Part shown: positions 41,191 to 53,029 of the stretch, in pieces | How positions within the stretch are numbered: the stretch's first letter is position 1 | How the letters are laid out: every line of letters starts with the position of its first letter | From: Dryas octopetala | Taxonomy: Eukaryota > Streptophyta > Magnoliopsida > Rosales > Rosaceae | DNA length: 64,000 nt | Assembly (NCBI GenBank): GCA_963921425.1 | Contig: OY992834.1 | Span: 9,593,271-9,657,270 of the forward strand | Direction: 5' to 3' | Program-made: the position numbers and the translations under genes | The notes under the pieces: model-generated | What the model was told of the DNA's origin: nothing | The model's database searches: none | The model's input: only the letters and a program-made list of their open reading frames with translations

Positions 41191-41748
41191 AATTTTCTAC
41201 TGGAGATGCGATACTATGCACTTTGCACATGTTGCCCTTCCAATACTAAATGTGATATTATTATATTACCTTCGTAATTTTGTTTTTGAATAGAATAAGA
41301 TAAACTTGTTAAGATTGAGGCTCGTTATCTCCCCTTTAAGAAATACTCGATCAATTTGATGTGCTTCTTTATTGTTGCAAAGAGACATGACTATGGTGAT
41401 ATTTCTTCCTCACATTTTTTTTTTTCTGTCCATCTATGATAGAGGCAACAAAATTTAAGTTGCTATCGCACTGGTAAGATTTTTTTTCTTAAAGCGAGAG
41501 GAGTTAACAAGATGAAGAAGTGGAGAAACAAGAAATTTTACTTCCTAAGTAAAGTGAGGGTTTTAAAAATGTCGTATTAAGAATCTAAGATGTCATGAAT
41601 CTTAGAGAGACTTTTAAATTGCGAGGTACCATTACAAATTCAATACATACGAATGTTAATTCCATGAAATAACTCGTAGATTAAACCATTCATTTGTTTA
41701 ACTACTCATACTATGGATGTGGGAGTCTCACATCAAACCCTGTTTTCT

Positions 41749-41982
41749 GAGAAATTATTGTGTGTGACCGTAACACCATGTGGTATGATAACGTGGTATG
41801 ACCAATCTACTCAAATTATAACACGCGTGTATAATAATTAATTTCTAAAACCCTAAAATTTAGGAAAAATCCTAAAAATCTAAGAAAAACCCTTAAAATC
41901 GTCCTCGTGTTATAATTTGAGTGGATTGGTAACACCACGTCATTATGTCACTTGGTGTTACGATCACATACAATAATTTTTC
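41749..41982. mobile_element. MITE, family F1 copy B
   Basis: Inverted ends (AATTATTGTGTGTGACCGTA and the complementary TACGATCACATACAATAATT) and inner arms AAATTATAACAC/GTGTTATAATTT match the element at 4111-4322. Non-coding. Confidence 0.75.
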
Positions 41983-42242
41983 GTCATCCTGTCATTGGAA
42001 AGTTACCATATATCAACAATATAGCATCATTTTCACACAATTTGACATTAACAATATCCTTATTTTAGGTTACATGAGTCGGTCAAAACACAAAACTCAA
42101 AACCCACGTACCCATACTACTTCATGATCATTAAAACCAACCAACCAAGCCAAGCAAACTAAAAGAGAGGATGATTTGTTTCATAGAATTCCAATAATAT
42201 CTCCCACTCCTTAGTAGCCCATGCGTGAGGATGTCAGAAAAT

Positions 42243-42310
42243 GAGAAAAATTATTATATGTGACAGTAATATCACGTGGCATGATGACATGCTGTTACCA
42301 ATCCACTAAT
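42243..42310. mobile_element. MITE, family F1 half-copy
   Basis: AAAAATTATTATATGTGACA followed by CACGTGGCATGATGACATG and ACCAATCCACTAAT corresponds to one arm of the F1 family. The other arm is absent. Confidence 0.55.
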
Positions 42311-43500
42311 TTCTCCAGGATGAAATTAGAACTCACAACAACCTTGATGACGTGGTCAAATTTGTTTACTTCTTAACAAAAGGAGGAATCTCATTAAGAA
42401 AAATTAGACATACATCAACATCAAACAAATCTTAATCAATTGCAAGTTCTATGAAATTTTCAACTTAGTTTTTCATGGATCCAAAACATGATATACATGA
42501 TCTAGTTATACCCATATCACCTTCATTGATTTCCTTGATTGGTTATCTACTCATTCTCTCTTGTGATTTTCTCCCTTAATTAATTCACATGCACATACCT
42601 TACTTGACTATTGCATTTTTGTGTGAATTACAACATACACCATGTGAAAAACAATTACCATGTGAAAGACAATTACCATGTTTATGGATAAAGATATTAA
42701 ACTCTGATATTTTCAAAGTCAAAATTAACTTAAAAAACGACAATTTCTTAATTTACTTATTCGATATCATGAAAAATGAAATTTCTAAATTATGACTTAA
42801 ATTTTCACATAAAGATGTATTATTTTCAAAACTTCATGATCTTTTATGAAAAAAGACTCACAAATGTCATCGTCCCACCACCACTTCTACTTCCATCTAT
42901 ATCATCGCTATACTACTGTCTCTACCTCATTTCTACTTGTGCATGTCACATTTAAATTTCATCATACTTATAAAAGGCTTGGGAAAAAAGCTTTAATAGA
43001 CAATTTGGGAAGTCTAGATAAAATGTCTCAATCCAAATGCAAGAGGCTGAGGGCATAAGAAGAAATCAAGCTAAATCCAGAGAATTTATGTGGTATATTC
43101 GTTATATCTAATAGTAGAAAATTATATCTTAATACAAATTAGGTAATTAAACCACTGAACCTTACCAATGCTCAAGAGAAAATGTATGAGTATCACATGT
43201 GCCAAGCCTTTACTACGTAGTACGTACCCGTTTAGATATGTTGGTATTAAAAGAGGCTTAGATGGGGATGGAATGTTTGGTTTGATTGCTTCAAGGGTGA
43301 CAATGGAGATTTGTTTTTATAGTAAGGCTTACATGCAGTTAAGCTTACTGGAGGATCTTTCTAGTATTGGAACCAACCAAGATCATCTAGCACAAATGCA
43401 AATAGGGAACTAAACAGTAAATACAAAAGTATGCATAAGCAGAAGATTAAGTGTGTTTAAATAACTAAATTATGATAGTTATAATAGAAAATTTAGTATG
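42311..43500. other. Spacer before kiwellin D
   Basis: No gene. From about 43340 (GGAGGATCTTTCTAGTATTG) it matches the 3' flank of kiwellin B (about 31440 onward), marking the edge of the duplicated gene block. Confidence 0.55.
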
Positions 43501-43510
43501 TTCACATAAC

Positions 43511-43537
43511 AGAAGTCAATGCTCTATATTGACTTCT
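43511..43537. terminator. Conserved 10-bp-arm hairpin downstream of kiwellin D
   Basis: AGAAGTCAAT, loop GCTCTAT, ATTGACTTCT, 92 bp past the stop codon. It is equivalent to the stems after B and G. Confidence 0.5.
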
Positions 43538-43628
43538 ATAATATACATAACATATTACACAACACATTCCACATACATAGACACAAGTCAACAAAAGCAA
43601 CAAGGTAGACAAGCACAAAATAATGTAA

Positions 43629-44195
43629 CTAAGCATCGGACCATGTGATATCTAAGCCACCCCAATTGTCTTCAGGCACACCCAAGGCTTTCCAGACAGC
43701 CTTAGAGGCATCAACAATGTTGTTAGGACAAGGAGGTTGGTAGTCATGGTCTGCATCACATCCCTCAGTAGAGTCACACTCATCCACCACCATGGCCACC
43801 ACACTGCGCCCATTAGCACTGATTGTGATGTTGTTATGGCACCGTCCTCCATTGTTGTACCATCCGGTGGATAGTGCCACAACTGGGGTGTTGTCATTGT
43901 GGTATTTGTTGTCACATTCTGATGGACCACCGCCATCGCCGCCTGCCTCAAAACTGTTGAGAGTGAGGTAGGCCTTGGTGCTCCTGGACAATGGCGGTGA
44001 GCATGTGTAGGTTGGGTACATTTTGCCAGCAACACAGCAGTCAGAGTCATTTTCCTTGTTACATTGTCCGGGAGGGGCCTTCCTTCCTCTGATCCTGCCG
44101 CTTGGACGACATTGCTGAGCTTCAGCAACCAAGCAAATTGTTAGAAGGAGAGTGACTAATACCACAATGGACCCTTTTGAGAAAAAGCTTTTCAT
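43629..44195 (-). CDS. Kiwellin / ripening-related protein, cluster copy D
   Basis: Single exon, 188 aa from the ATG of [20 protein letters not shown]. The mature protein begins [11 protein letters not shown], carries all the family cysteines and differs from A and B at only a few sites ([11 protein letters not shown] here, [11 protein letters not shown]). The frame is open upstream of the ATG, but that part corresponds to the 5' UTR of the sister copies. The TATA region is altered (ACATATA at about 44285, against TATATATA in A and B), so expression may differ. Confidence 0.93.
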   Translation of the reverse strand: MKSFFSKGSIVVLVTLLLTICLVAEAQQCRPSGRIRGRKAPPGQCNKENDSDCCVAGKMYPTYTCSPPLSRSTKAYLTLNSFEAGGDGGGPSECDNKYHNDNTPVVALSTGWYNNGGRCHNNITISANGRSVVAMVVDECDSTEGCDADHDYQPPCPNNIVDASKAVWKALGVPEDNWGGLDITWSDA

Positions 44196-44399
44196 TTTGT
44201 CTCTGTTTTTCTCTGTCTCTCTCTCTGGTACTCGTGCTCTTGTGTAAGATGTTTGATGCATAAAAAGCATTTGATGTGAGTGGTACATATAGCAATTTCC
44301 CGGTACCAAATACAAATCAAAATTCAACATTTCTTTTGCTACGCAATCATATATCACACTCCATCAACGTAACGGCTATACCCTATTGGCTTGAATCAT

Positions 44400-45740
44400 T
44401 TGTAAGATAAATCCTTCTCAAATCATTTTTAGACTCAGTTCCAACTTCCCATCTTTCTTGAAATGACAAAATAGCAGTTTATTAACTTTATTTTGCCAAA
44501 TTGGATCCTCTAACCATCTCTGTCAGAAGAACTGAAAATAATGGCCTAAATATAATACTGAAATTATGATATTAGTATATATATTGCAATCACCCTTGAC
44601 ATTCTAATAATCGAAATCAGTATTCTGTTGACAGTTTAATATCGTTTATTGGAATTTCAATGTGTTTGCTGACTTAGAAATTAGAATTGACAACTATACT
44701 TTTGGCCTATTCAAAATGATGAGGAACTTGTTGTTTATATGGGAAGGACTAAATGAGTACTTGTTTCTTATATTGGGAAAAATGTATCATATGGATGATT
44801 TTTGACCCTTAGATAAATCTATCACGTGGATGATTTTTGACCCTTAGATGTTGACGGATTCACTTTTTCCCTATTATATAAATTCTCCACCCTTAAATTT
44901 GACTGCATCACATACAATGTCTGCACTTGTAGATGTTCTCATTATATTGGTCATATATATGACATCGCATCAGCCTTCCCATGACCATCATTGTTATCTA
45001 TTTGTCTTGCCACAGTGGACTATTTTGTAAATAAATTGTGAGTAAGACACAGCACAATAAGAAATATTTTTCTGAAAGAAATAGGGACAGAGCAGCATCA
45101 ACTTCAGATGACACTAAAATGTTAACAATGCTTTAATATTTAGTAAAGTCGAGTAGTACGTGTTTGGTGTTTATGATTGAAAGAATATGAATCCAAAGGA
45201 TCTATTAGCATCATTAGTTTTATACTGAATCAGTACAATCAACCTGCACGTACTATAATTAATTTTGCGTTATTCTTGTGCGTCGTTTACTCAGTGAAAT
45301 AATATTTTGATCCAACATATATAGGTCCATATATATCTTTGACCAAAAAAAAAAAAAAAAGGTCCATATACAGTTTGTTAAGGTTGGTTAATGGATTTTA
45401 TCTCAAAACGACTCGTTGCAAGTTAAAAAGACATCTCACTTAATATATCCAACATTGGATAGATATGCACTTATTCAATATGACACAGTTGTATTTGATC
45501 CACAATTTATTAAAACAACATATAATTTCTCATATATTTCATGAAGTTGAAATATATAGTACATGCAGACTCACTACAGGGCATGAGCCTCACAAATTAA
45601 ACCAAATTTTTTTGTGTGTATTTGTCACACCGCCATATGGTGTTACTTCTTTACGTGGTATAGCATGAGTTGATCGATGACGTTCTTTACATAATGTTTG
45701 TATAGATTATTAACCTAACAAACACTATGCAACCTTCTTC
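44400..45740. other. Spacer between kiwellin D and E
   Basis: No gene. A short tandem duplication (GGATGATTTTTGACCCTTAG at about 44796 and 44830) and an A-homopolymer near 45344 are the only structures seen. Confidence 0.5.
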
Positions 45741-45783
45741 ACTCGAATTTATATTACAACATGTAAGAAAGGAAATGACTTAA

Positions 45784-46350
45784 TCAAGCATCAGACCAGA
45801 ATATATCCAATTCACCCCAATCACTTTCTTTAACTCCCAAGGCCTTCCAAACAGCTTTAGAGGCATCCACAATGTTGTTAGGACATGGAGGCTGGTAATC
45901 ATGGTCAGCATCACATCCCATTGTGGAGTCACACTCATCAACAACCATTGCTTTCACACTCCTCCCATTCCCATGGATGATAATGTGGTCCAAACACCTC
46001 TTCCGGTTGCTGAACCACCCTGTTGACAATGCCACAACGGGGTGATTATCAGGGTGGTACTTTTCGTCACACTCAGATGGCGCGCCGCCATCTCCACCCT
46101 TCTCAAAGCTGTTGATGGTCAACGTTGCTTTGGTGCGCTTAGACACCCGCGGTGAGCACTCGTAAGTGGTGTAAAGCTTTCCCTTTTTGCAGCATTCAGA
46201 GTCATTCTCTGTGTTGCATTGTCCTGGAGGAGGCTTTTTTCCTTTTATCTTGCCACTGGGATTGCAGGTTTGAGCTTCAATGCTCAACAAATTTGTGACA
46301 AAAATTATGATGATGAATAAAAAGGCACCTGAATAAATCTGGTTCTTCAT
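45784..46350 (-). CDS. Kiwellin / ripening-related protein, diverged copy E
   Basis: Single-exon 188-aa gene. The signal peptide [20 protein letters not shown] leads to [19 protein letters not shown]. It keeps the kiwellin cysteine scaffold, [45 protein letters not shown] and [15 protein letters not shown]. It is far from the A/B/D/G group and closer to C ([22 protein letters not shown]). It is more basic around the loops ([13 protein letters not shown]), which could change partner binding. A TATTTATA box on the coding strand lies near 46413-46420. Intact. Confidence 0.93.
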   Translation of the reverse strand: MKNQIYSGAFLFIIIIFVTNLLSIEAQTCNPSGKIKGKKPPPGQCNTENDSECCKKGKLYTTYECSPRVSKRTKATLTINSFEKGGDGGAPSECDEKYHPDNHPVVALSTGWFSNRKRCLDHIIIHGNGRSVKAMVVDECDSTMGCDADHDYQPPCPNNIVDASKAVWKALGVKESDWGELDIFWSDA

Positions 46351-47002
46351 TTTCTTCCTTCTCTTGCTTTTGGTTTTGTGTTGGTTTGAAGATGTTGGAT
46401 CCTAAGTTGAGCTATAAATAGAGATCATGAACTGCTTCCTTGGAACAGAACAGCTGTTTTTTCACAAATTATGACATGTTTGTAGTATTGTCTGGAGAGT
46501 TTTGTTTACTGTTCCTCAAATATACGGTTCCCTAATACAATTGATGAGGGTATATCAATTAAAAATACCATAAAATTACAATCTGATTCTAAAGACTTTG
46601 GATTATATCCCCATATACAAGCATCATTTTTGTATTTACTGTTTAATTTGTTCTGTATTGCAACTGTGCTAGACTGCTAGATGGCATTGGTTGATCCAAA
46701 TACTAGGAGATTCATCAATAAAAAAAAAATACTAAAAGATCCATCAATAAACAAATTTAGTGAAAAGATTCTTTAGAATATTATGACGGTACTCTCTATG
46801 ACTGACAGAGATGCAAAATGAGCCTAACTTGATATGCAATTCATCATGATACTTAATTGATAAATGTTTGGAATTTCAGTTTGTCAATACAAACAAATTT
46901 TCAATACTGCACTTAAAAAGACAGAGAGGTTAATATTATTTGGTACCTTGTAACATATCAATTGGTAGTTAATATATATGTTGTTGAAATTTGATCAACA
47001 AA

Positions 47003-47014
47003 GCTCTGATACCA
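47003..47014 (-). other. Primer-binding site of a copia-type element
   Basis: TGGTATCAGAGC on the minus strand, complementary to initiator tRNA-Met, directly adjoining an LTR end (CGACA). The internal region beyond it is not recognisable. Confidence 0.75.
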
Positions 47015-47718
47015 TGTCGGAATTTAGGACCTGCAATCAATCTCTAATCACAAGTTTATGAAAGAAAAGAATTTGCAGAAATGTGTTGAGCTTTGAGTAT
47101 AGGAAGATGAGAGAGTTTGCAAGAGAAGGACTGCTTGTATTAAGGCCTCTCTATTTTCTATAGATCGATTGTTATGTAAAGCTTAGGACAGGTCCCTAAG
47201 TCTACAACATAAAAGACCTCAACTCATGGGGGTGATGATCCATTTGTCATCTACAGCTCATGGGGATGATATTTATATCAAGTTGCATAAAGAACTTGAC
47301 AACATAAAATATCTTGAGGAGGTTATCTCAGCCAATTATATGAGCTTATTCTTACTTAGATGTCTTAACAACTAAAGAAACATAAAGTGCTTTAATACAA
47401 AATATCTAAGGTAATGACCTCAGTCATCAATTTTGAGCTTGAGTGTCAAATCATCCAACTTAGAAGTCTTAACTACTAAGAAATAGCATAAAGCAAACAT
47501 ATCTGATAAAAGCAAAAATTTCAGCAAAATTCTGTCCAGTAAAGCTCGAGCTTCGCACAGTAGAGAATTAAGAAGCTTGACCTTTGTTTAGCAGAAACTT
47601 CCAGGGAAGTTTTGATTTCAACTTCCAGGAATTTTACCTTCGTGTTAATATCAGTTTAGACATTAACTTCAACATATGTTAGCTTGACATACATTGTTGG
47701 CATATATTTTCTCTAACA
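47015..47718 (-). mobile_element. Copia-type LTR remnant (about 704 bp)
   Basis: On the minus strand it starts TGTTAGAGAAAATATATGCC and ends AATTCCGACA, immediately before a tRNA-Met primer-binding site. TG...CA ends and the adjacent site identify a 5' LTR. The body of the element and its second LTR are missing or beyond recognition. Confidence 0.75.
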
Positions 47719-47850
47719 ATTTAATTTTTGGAATTAAGTTTTTATTTAACATGGTATCAAAGTTGGTCTCAAGAGGTACTGAGTTTGGAACTTTAAGTCC
47801 CCATTCTTCACTTCTTTGTTGGCTAAGTGCAAGGTGGTGCTGAATCCTTA
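47719..47850 (+). mobile_element. Second, divergent LTR end with primer-binding-like site
   Basis: A plus-strand TGGTATCAAAG at 47752-47762 follows an AT-rich segment ending TTTAACA, the arrangement of another LTR/primer-site junction. It points away from the LTR at 47015-47718, giving two back-to-back remnants. Confidence 0.5.
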
Positions 47851-49620
47851 AGTTTTTCTGTCTGTCTTGATCGCCACGTTCAAGGGATGGAGCTACAAGT
47901 GAAGGAGCATGTTATCTTGATTTATATTCTTGGCTCATTCCCTAACCATTTAGTTTTCATGGTTTCGTGGTTGTCTAACAATATGCAGTATGCAACCCAC
48001 TTTGTCTAACAAGAAGCACCCTATATAAAGAAGTAATTTGTATGCAAGGGTTCAAAGTATACCATTAATTCCTTTTCACTATGCTGAAGTCTTAATTCAG
48101 TCTGTAAATGAGGGACCAAGATGACAACTCCTCTACTCTAATTCTACTAATCAGTACAAAAATTTAGGCTATTTATCACCAATATAGTTGTTAACCTTGG
48201 CCCCAATTATCAACGTTCCCCTTAATCTTTCAATTCGATCAATGTGGTCCCCTTTATCTTTGCACATCAATATGATCTGTACGAACAATCCTATTAGGGA
48301 TTTCAACAAAACTGGTCACGTGCAATAAACTTTATAAAGGAAAATTCATCAAACCCATCCCTTGATCGAAGAAAAGTTGGTCTTGTGAGCTATACATGAC
48401 CATTTTTCACGAGCAAACTCCTTTCGTTGAGGTATATCTCAACTTAAACATGATCAGGTATGGCTTGTAAGACCCACTTCGCATTGTAATTCGATAATCG
48501 AAGCCGTTTATTTTCTAAGTCTTTATACAAGGATCATCCTTGCAAAAAATTAGGTATCATGTTTAAAATAAGATATACATCACGGAATGAGCTTCTTTTT
48601 ATGAAATTTGTAATGATTTGGATGTTAGATATTGATGGGCGAAGATAAAGGTTGAGAATCACATTGATTGATTTGAAAGATTGGGGGCCACATTGATGAT
48701 CAGGGCAAAGGTTAGAGGCATTGGTGATAAAAAGCCTAAAATTTACAACGGCCAATAGATCCTTTCTGACCCACCAACATACAAAAGATAAACAACTAAG
48801 ACTACATGAGCAATATTGTTCTTGTTTTATTTTCATCTGAAGGTGACATCTGCTCTGTTCCTATTTCTAATGTGTCTTCTTATCCTCTGCCTCTTACTTA
48901 CAATTTAGACAGATGACTATGGCAACTTTGATTGCGATGCCATATGGCCAATATATGAAACAATTCATTACCCCTTTAAACCAAAAGTTCTCTCATTATG
49001 AAATAAAGCAAAGGAGTAGTTAATTCTATACACAATGAAATTCCAACAAAGAATTTTAACTTTCAATAGAATATGAACTGGCGGTGGTGTTTATTTAGAG
49101 AACTCAGTTTGACAAAATAAACTGCTAATTTGTCATTGCAAGAATGATAGGAACTGAGAAAGTTGCTTGCATGGTATGAAGATGTGTTAACATCAACTTT
49201 CATAATGGCCAAAAGGAGGAGGGGTTCCAGTTTTCATGATTTTGAGAGTTTCTTAGAACAACTAATGCAAATAAACTTTCCTGCAGTGACTAATGAGAAA
49301 TAGGAACTATAGAGGATGTGCCCTGGGGGTTAGACGAAGTATACTTCTGCATGGATATGCTAATTTAGTAAGTGGGACAAGATGTTGATGTGGATGCTAA
49401 TACAATAATATGACATAATGATTGTTAATTAAAACCATGTAAGGATTGCCATGACCGTTAAGTTGATGGAGTGTATAATATGTTGAATTCAAACATAGTG
49501 TTTGATTGTTATCTTCTGGCAAAACCAAGTTGGGAAACCAACTAATTAGCTTTCTTCAGTTGTCAGAATGTAATTTTGTCATTTTGTGACCATCAGTAGG
49601 AATGTAGGATAGTTTGGTTA
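47851..49620. other. Spacer upstream of the kiwellin pseudogene
   Basis: No gene recognised. From about 49080 the sequence (ACAAAATAAACTGCTAATTT, CATTGCAAGAATGATAGG) is homologous to the upstream regions of copies A, B and G, so the promoter was copied with the pseudogene. Confidence 0.5.
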
Positions 49621-49693
49621 GCAAACTGCTCTATATACACCACTCTCAAATGACTTTAAGCATCAAACATTCCACAAAAGAACACAAGTAGCA

Positions 49694-49694
<1 letters not shown>

Positions 49695-49741
<47 letters not shown>
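49695..49741 (+). repeat. (GA)n microsatellite in the leader of the kiwellin pseudogene
   Basis: A long uninterrupted AG run about 15 bp before the ATG of copy F, not present in the sister copies. Confidence 0.9.
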
Positions 49742-49746
<5 letters not shown>

Positions 49747-49755
49747 ACAGAGAAA

Positions 49756-50305
49756 ATGAATAGCTTTATCTCAAAAGGGTCCATTGTGGTACTAGTCACT
49801 CTCCTTCTAACAATTTGCTTGGTTACGGAAGCTCAGCAATGTTGTCCAAGCGGCAGGATCAGAGGAAGGAAGGCCCCTCCTGGACAATGTAACCAGGAAT
49901 GACTCTGACTGCTGTGTTGCTGGCAAAATGTACCCAACCTACACATGCTCACCGCCATTGTCCGGGAGCACCAAGGCCTACCTCACTCTCAACAGTTTTG
50001 AGGCAGGCGGTGATGAGGAGGTCCATCAGAATGTGACAACAAATACCACAATGACAACACCCCAGTAGTGGCACCATCCACTGGATGGTACAACAATGGA
50101 GGAAGGTGCCATAACAACATCACCATCAGTGCTAATGGGCGCAGTGTGGTGGCCATGGTGGTGGATGAGTGTGACTCTACTGAGGGATGTGATGCAGACC
50201 ATGACTACCAACCACATTGTTGATGCCTCTAAGGCTGTCTGGAAAGCCTTGGGTGTGCCTGAAGACAATTGGGGTGGCTTAGTTATTACATGGTCCGATG
50301 CTTAG
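49756..50305 (+). pseudogene. Kiwellin pseudogene, copy F
   Basis: Full-length match to the A/B/D/G group with several disabling changes. Two bases are lost after CAATGTAACCAGGAA, which makes an in-frame TGA about 45 codons in. One base is lost in the GGDGG segment (near 50010). A 14-bp deletion removes the PPCPNN region (near 50210). The first mature cysteine motif also reads QQCCPSG in place of QQCRPSG. The start, signal peptide and terminal WSDA codons are still readable, so decay is recent. A TATATAC lies near 49632. Confidence 0.93.
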
Positions 50306-50352
50306 TTACATTACATTAGTGTCTAGCTAGCTTGTCACTTTTGCTCTTTATG

Positions 50353-50755
50353 AAGATGCAGATGCAGTAGTATAATACGAGAATGTATAAGCCAAGTTCG
50401 GAACACCAAGCCGTTACACAAATCTCTTTGTTTCAAATAGGTTATCCCGGCCAATCAACAAAGATCTGAAGAATGACCACTTTTTCAGCCATGAAAGGAA
50501 ATTCTATTAGAGCATATAACAGAGGCGTGAATGGGGGAATACAATACCATAAGGAGGAATTCATAGAACTTCATATTCTACTACCCGAAGGAGGGGGTAT
50601 ATGGCAATAGCCAAGTTTAAGATTAAAAGAATAGGACAAGGGTATATACTAAAAGTCTGAAGTCAAGGTAGCAAGACGGTATGAAGTTGTTACACGAGCA
50701 AGCTAAGTCCATTAGAGTTCATTTAGTTGAGCCTTTAAGAGCCATTGTTTTATTT
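50353..50755 (+). mobile_element. About 400-bp insertion in the 3' flank of the kiwellin pseudogene
   Basis: Relative to copy G the 3' flank is interrupted: CTTTATG occurs at 50346-50352 and again at 50756-50762, where G-like sequence resumes. The inserted DNA is more GC-balanced than its surroundings and lacks terminal repeats. Organellar origin is possible but not established. Confidence 0.5.
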
Positions 50756-51289
50756 CTTTATGTCTATGTATGTGGAATGTGTTGTACAATATGTTATCTA
50801 TATTTCACAAGTCAATTTAGAACATTGACTTCTGTTTATGTGAACATAGTAAATCTACTGTCATCTTATTTTGGTTATGTGAAATATAAAACAAAGTAAA
50901 ACATGGACTTGTGTTTTGTTATAATTTATTATCTGTTTTTCATCTCACACCTTGTAACCTATTATAAAGACAGAATTCGATCCCATCTCTATAATACAGA
51001 TATATGATGTAAAGATGAGCGTACTGCTTAAGACAGTCACTAAATCTTGGACCAAAAGAGATGCAAAATTAGCCTAACCAAGCTATATGATACTTAAAAA
51101 TGTTTGGAATTTCACATAAGAGAGGTTATTATTTGGTTGATTGACAGATCAGTTGGTATACACAGCATCCAACCAGCTTGTCCAAAATGAAAATGAATCA
51201 CCCTGTATAAAGAAGTTGCTTGTATGCAAGGGTTTAGAAATGAAAAAGGGGACTAAAGTTTCTTTCCTTTGTTAGGATCCATACACCAT

Positions 51290-51511
51290 GCTAGTGAAAT
51301 AGTAAACACATTCTTGATGCACAGATCTGTACTGTTTATGTTTAATCTGCTAAACCTTCGTTAGGTTTAACCTTGATAGAATTAATTGATTGATTATAAT
51401 GAGCTTGTAGTTAGCTTGTAAATATCTTACAATTAGGATGTGACTGATTCTTTTAAATGCTATATATACCCCTGAGTGAAATGAATAAAATCACTCAATT
51501 CTAAAAGCCTC
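51290..51511 (+). mobile_element. Copia-like LTR end and primer-binding site
   Basis: A promoter-like CTATATATACCCCTGAG (about 51462), an AATAAAATC polyadenylation-like word and then ATGGTATTAGAGCAATTAGG at 51513-51532 give the order TATA, polyA, LTR end, tRNA-Met site. Only this end is recognisable. Confidence 0.6.
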
Positions 51512-52283
51512 ATGGTATTAGAGCAATTAGGTTTTTTAGTCTTTTCTACCCAATCATGGATGTCCTCGAAGTGTTTTATGTTATTAATCGCATAATAGTT
51601 AAAAGGTAGCTAGTGGGGTGATTCTCGCATCCAAATTTAGGTCATTTATACGTAGTCCAGACCAGATCCTATAAGGAAATCTTTTATGCCAATCCTACAC
51701 AAGAAATTTTTCATGCACTAAGGTTTCCCATAAAAAACTAGATAAATCTCTTATCTTATGGTTACTAGTCAAAAGGGATTTGTTTTGGATGACTTTATTT
51801 GTTTTTTGAATATGTCGTTGGTTTGTTTAGATGGCTGTAGTATTTGAAATTCAAACTTATGGGTGAAGCTTTTGTTATCAGCTTCTTGCTATAAATTCTG
51901 ATGTAATTCACTCAATTGGAATAAGAGAAAAACACATATTTTCTATATCTCATATAGGATTCCGTTCGTACAAACTTCTTTTATAGAATTGGCATTAAGA
52001 ATTCTTGTATAAGATCTCGTCCAACCAGATGTGGATGACTTGAGTGTGGATGTGAGAATCCCTATTTGTCTACATTAATCTAGCTAGGGCTATCTTGGGC
52101 TTACAACTAACCATTCATGAATCAAGATAAACGGTGATCTGAACTTAGGGTCCTTAATTGTATTAAAATACACCACTTCCAATATCAAGTTATCAACGTA
52201 AGAGTAGCAGCTATTATAGACTACTTTTGTAGAAAATAATTGGCTGCTCTCTGTTGGCTTTTGGGGCCTCTTATTTACAATTT

Positions 52284-52724
52284 AGGCTTAATTGTGTTTT
52301 TACCACCCAAAGTTTACATTGATTCCCACTTTACCACCCAGAACTTTATTTGTCTCACTTTACCACCCAAAGTTTACATTGATTCCCACTTTACCACCCA
52401 GAACTTTATTTGTCCCACTTTACCACCCAAAGTTTACATTGATTCCCACTTTACCACCCAAAACTATTTTTCGTGTCCCAGTTAACCTTTTTCCGTCTAT
52501 TCTGTCACTCTAGATTCAGGGGGTAAAGTAGGAATCAATGTAAACTTTGGGTGGTAAAGTGGGAATCAATGTAAACTTTGGGTGGTAAAGTGGGACAGAT
52601 AAAGTTCTGGGTGGTAAAGTGAGAATCAATGTAAACTTTGGGTGGTAAAGTGGGACAAATAAAGTTCTGAGTGGTAAAGTGGGAATCACCCCAAACTTTG
52701 GGTGGTAAAAACACAATTAAGCCT
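52284..52724. mobile_element. Foldback element made of 60-bp repeats, in kiwellin G promoter
   Basis: The ends AGGCTTAATTGTGTTTTTAC and its complement bound 441 bp. Inside, a 60-bp unit (ACCACCCAAAGTTTACATTG then a segment with ACCACCCAGAACTTTATTTG) is repeated about three times forward (52297-52475) and about three times inverted (52520-52715). The transcript would fold into a long hairpin. The element ends about 305 bp before the kiwellin G start codon. Open frames here are repeat translations. Confidence 0.88.
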
Positions 52725-53029
52725 TGTAATATCATAATGTGCAGTTTCATTAGGCAATTCATTAGGCAATGTAGAAGAGTGTTCTGACAGTGATGATGGT
52801 TAAAGAATTCAGTTTGGCAAAATAAACTGCTGCTTTGTCATACTGCAAGAAGGATGGGAGCTGAGTGGCGTTACGTTGATGGAGTGTACACATAATTGCG
52901 TAGCAAACGGTGTGTTGAACTTGGATATGTGGTACTAGTAAATTGCTATAAATACCACTCTCATCCAATGCTTTTATGCATCAAACATTCCACACAAAAA
53001 GCACAAGTAGAAAAAGAAAAACACAGAAA

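Noticed and set aside
40943..41230. 95-codon minus-strand frame as a cysteine protease gene
   Set aside because: Only the part around HAMLMVGF/NSWG is protease-like. The rest is the complement of the opposite arm of an inverted duplication.
52240..52762. Frames encoding repeated PPKVYIDSHFTTQ-like peptides
   Set aside because: They are translations of the 60-bp foldback repeats on both strands, with no independent coding evidence.
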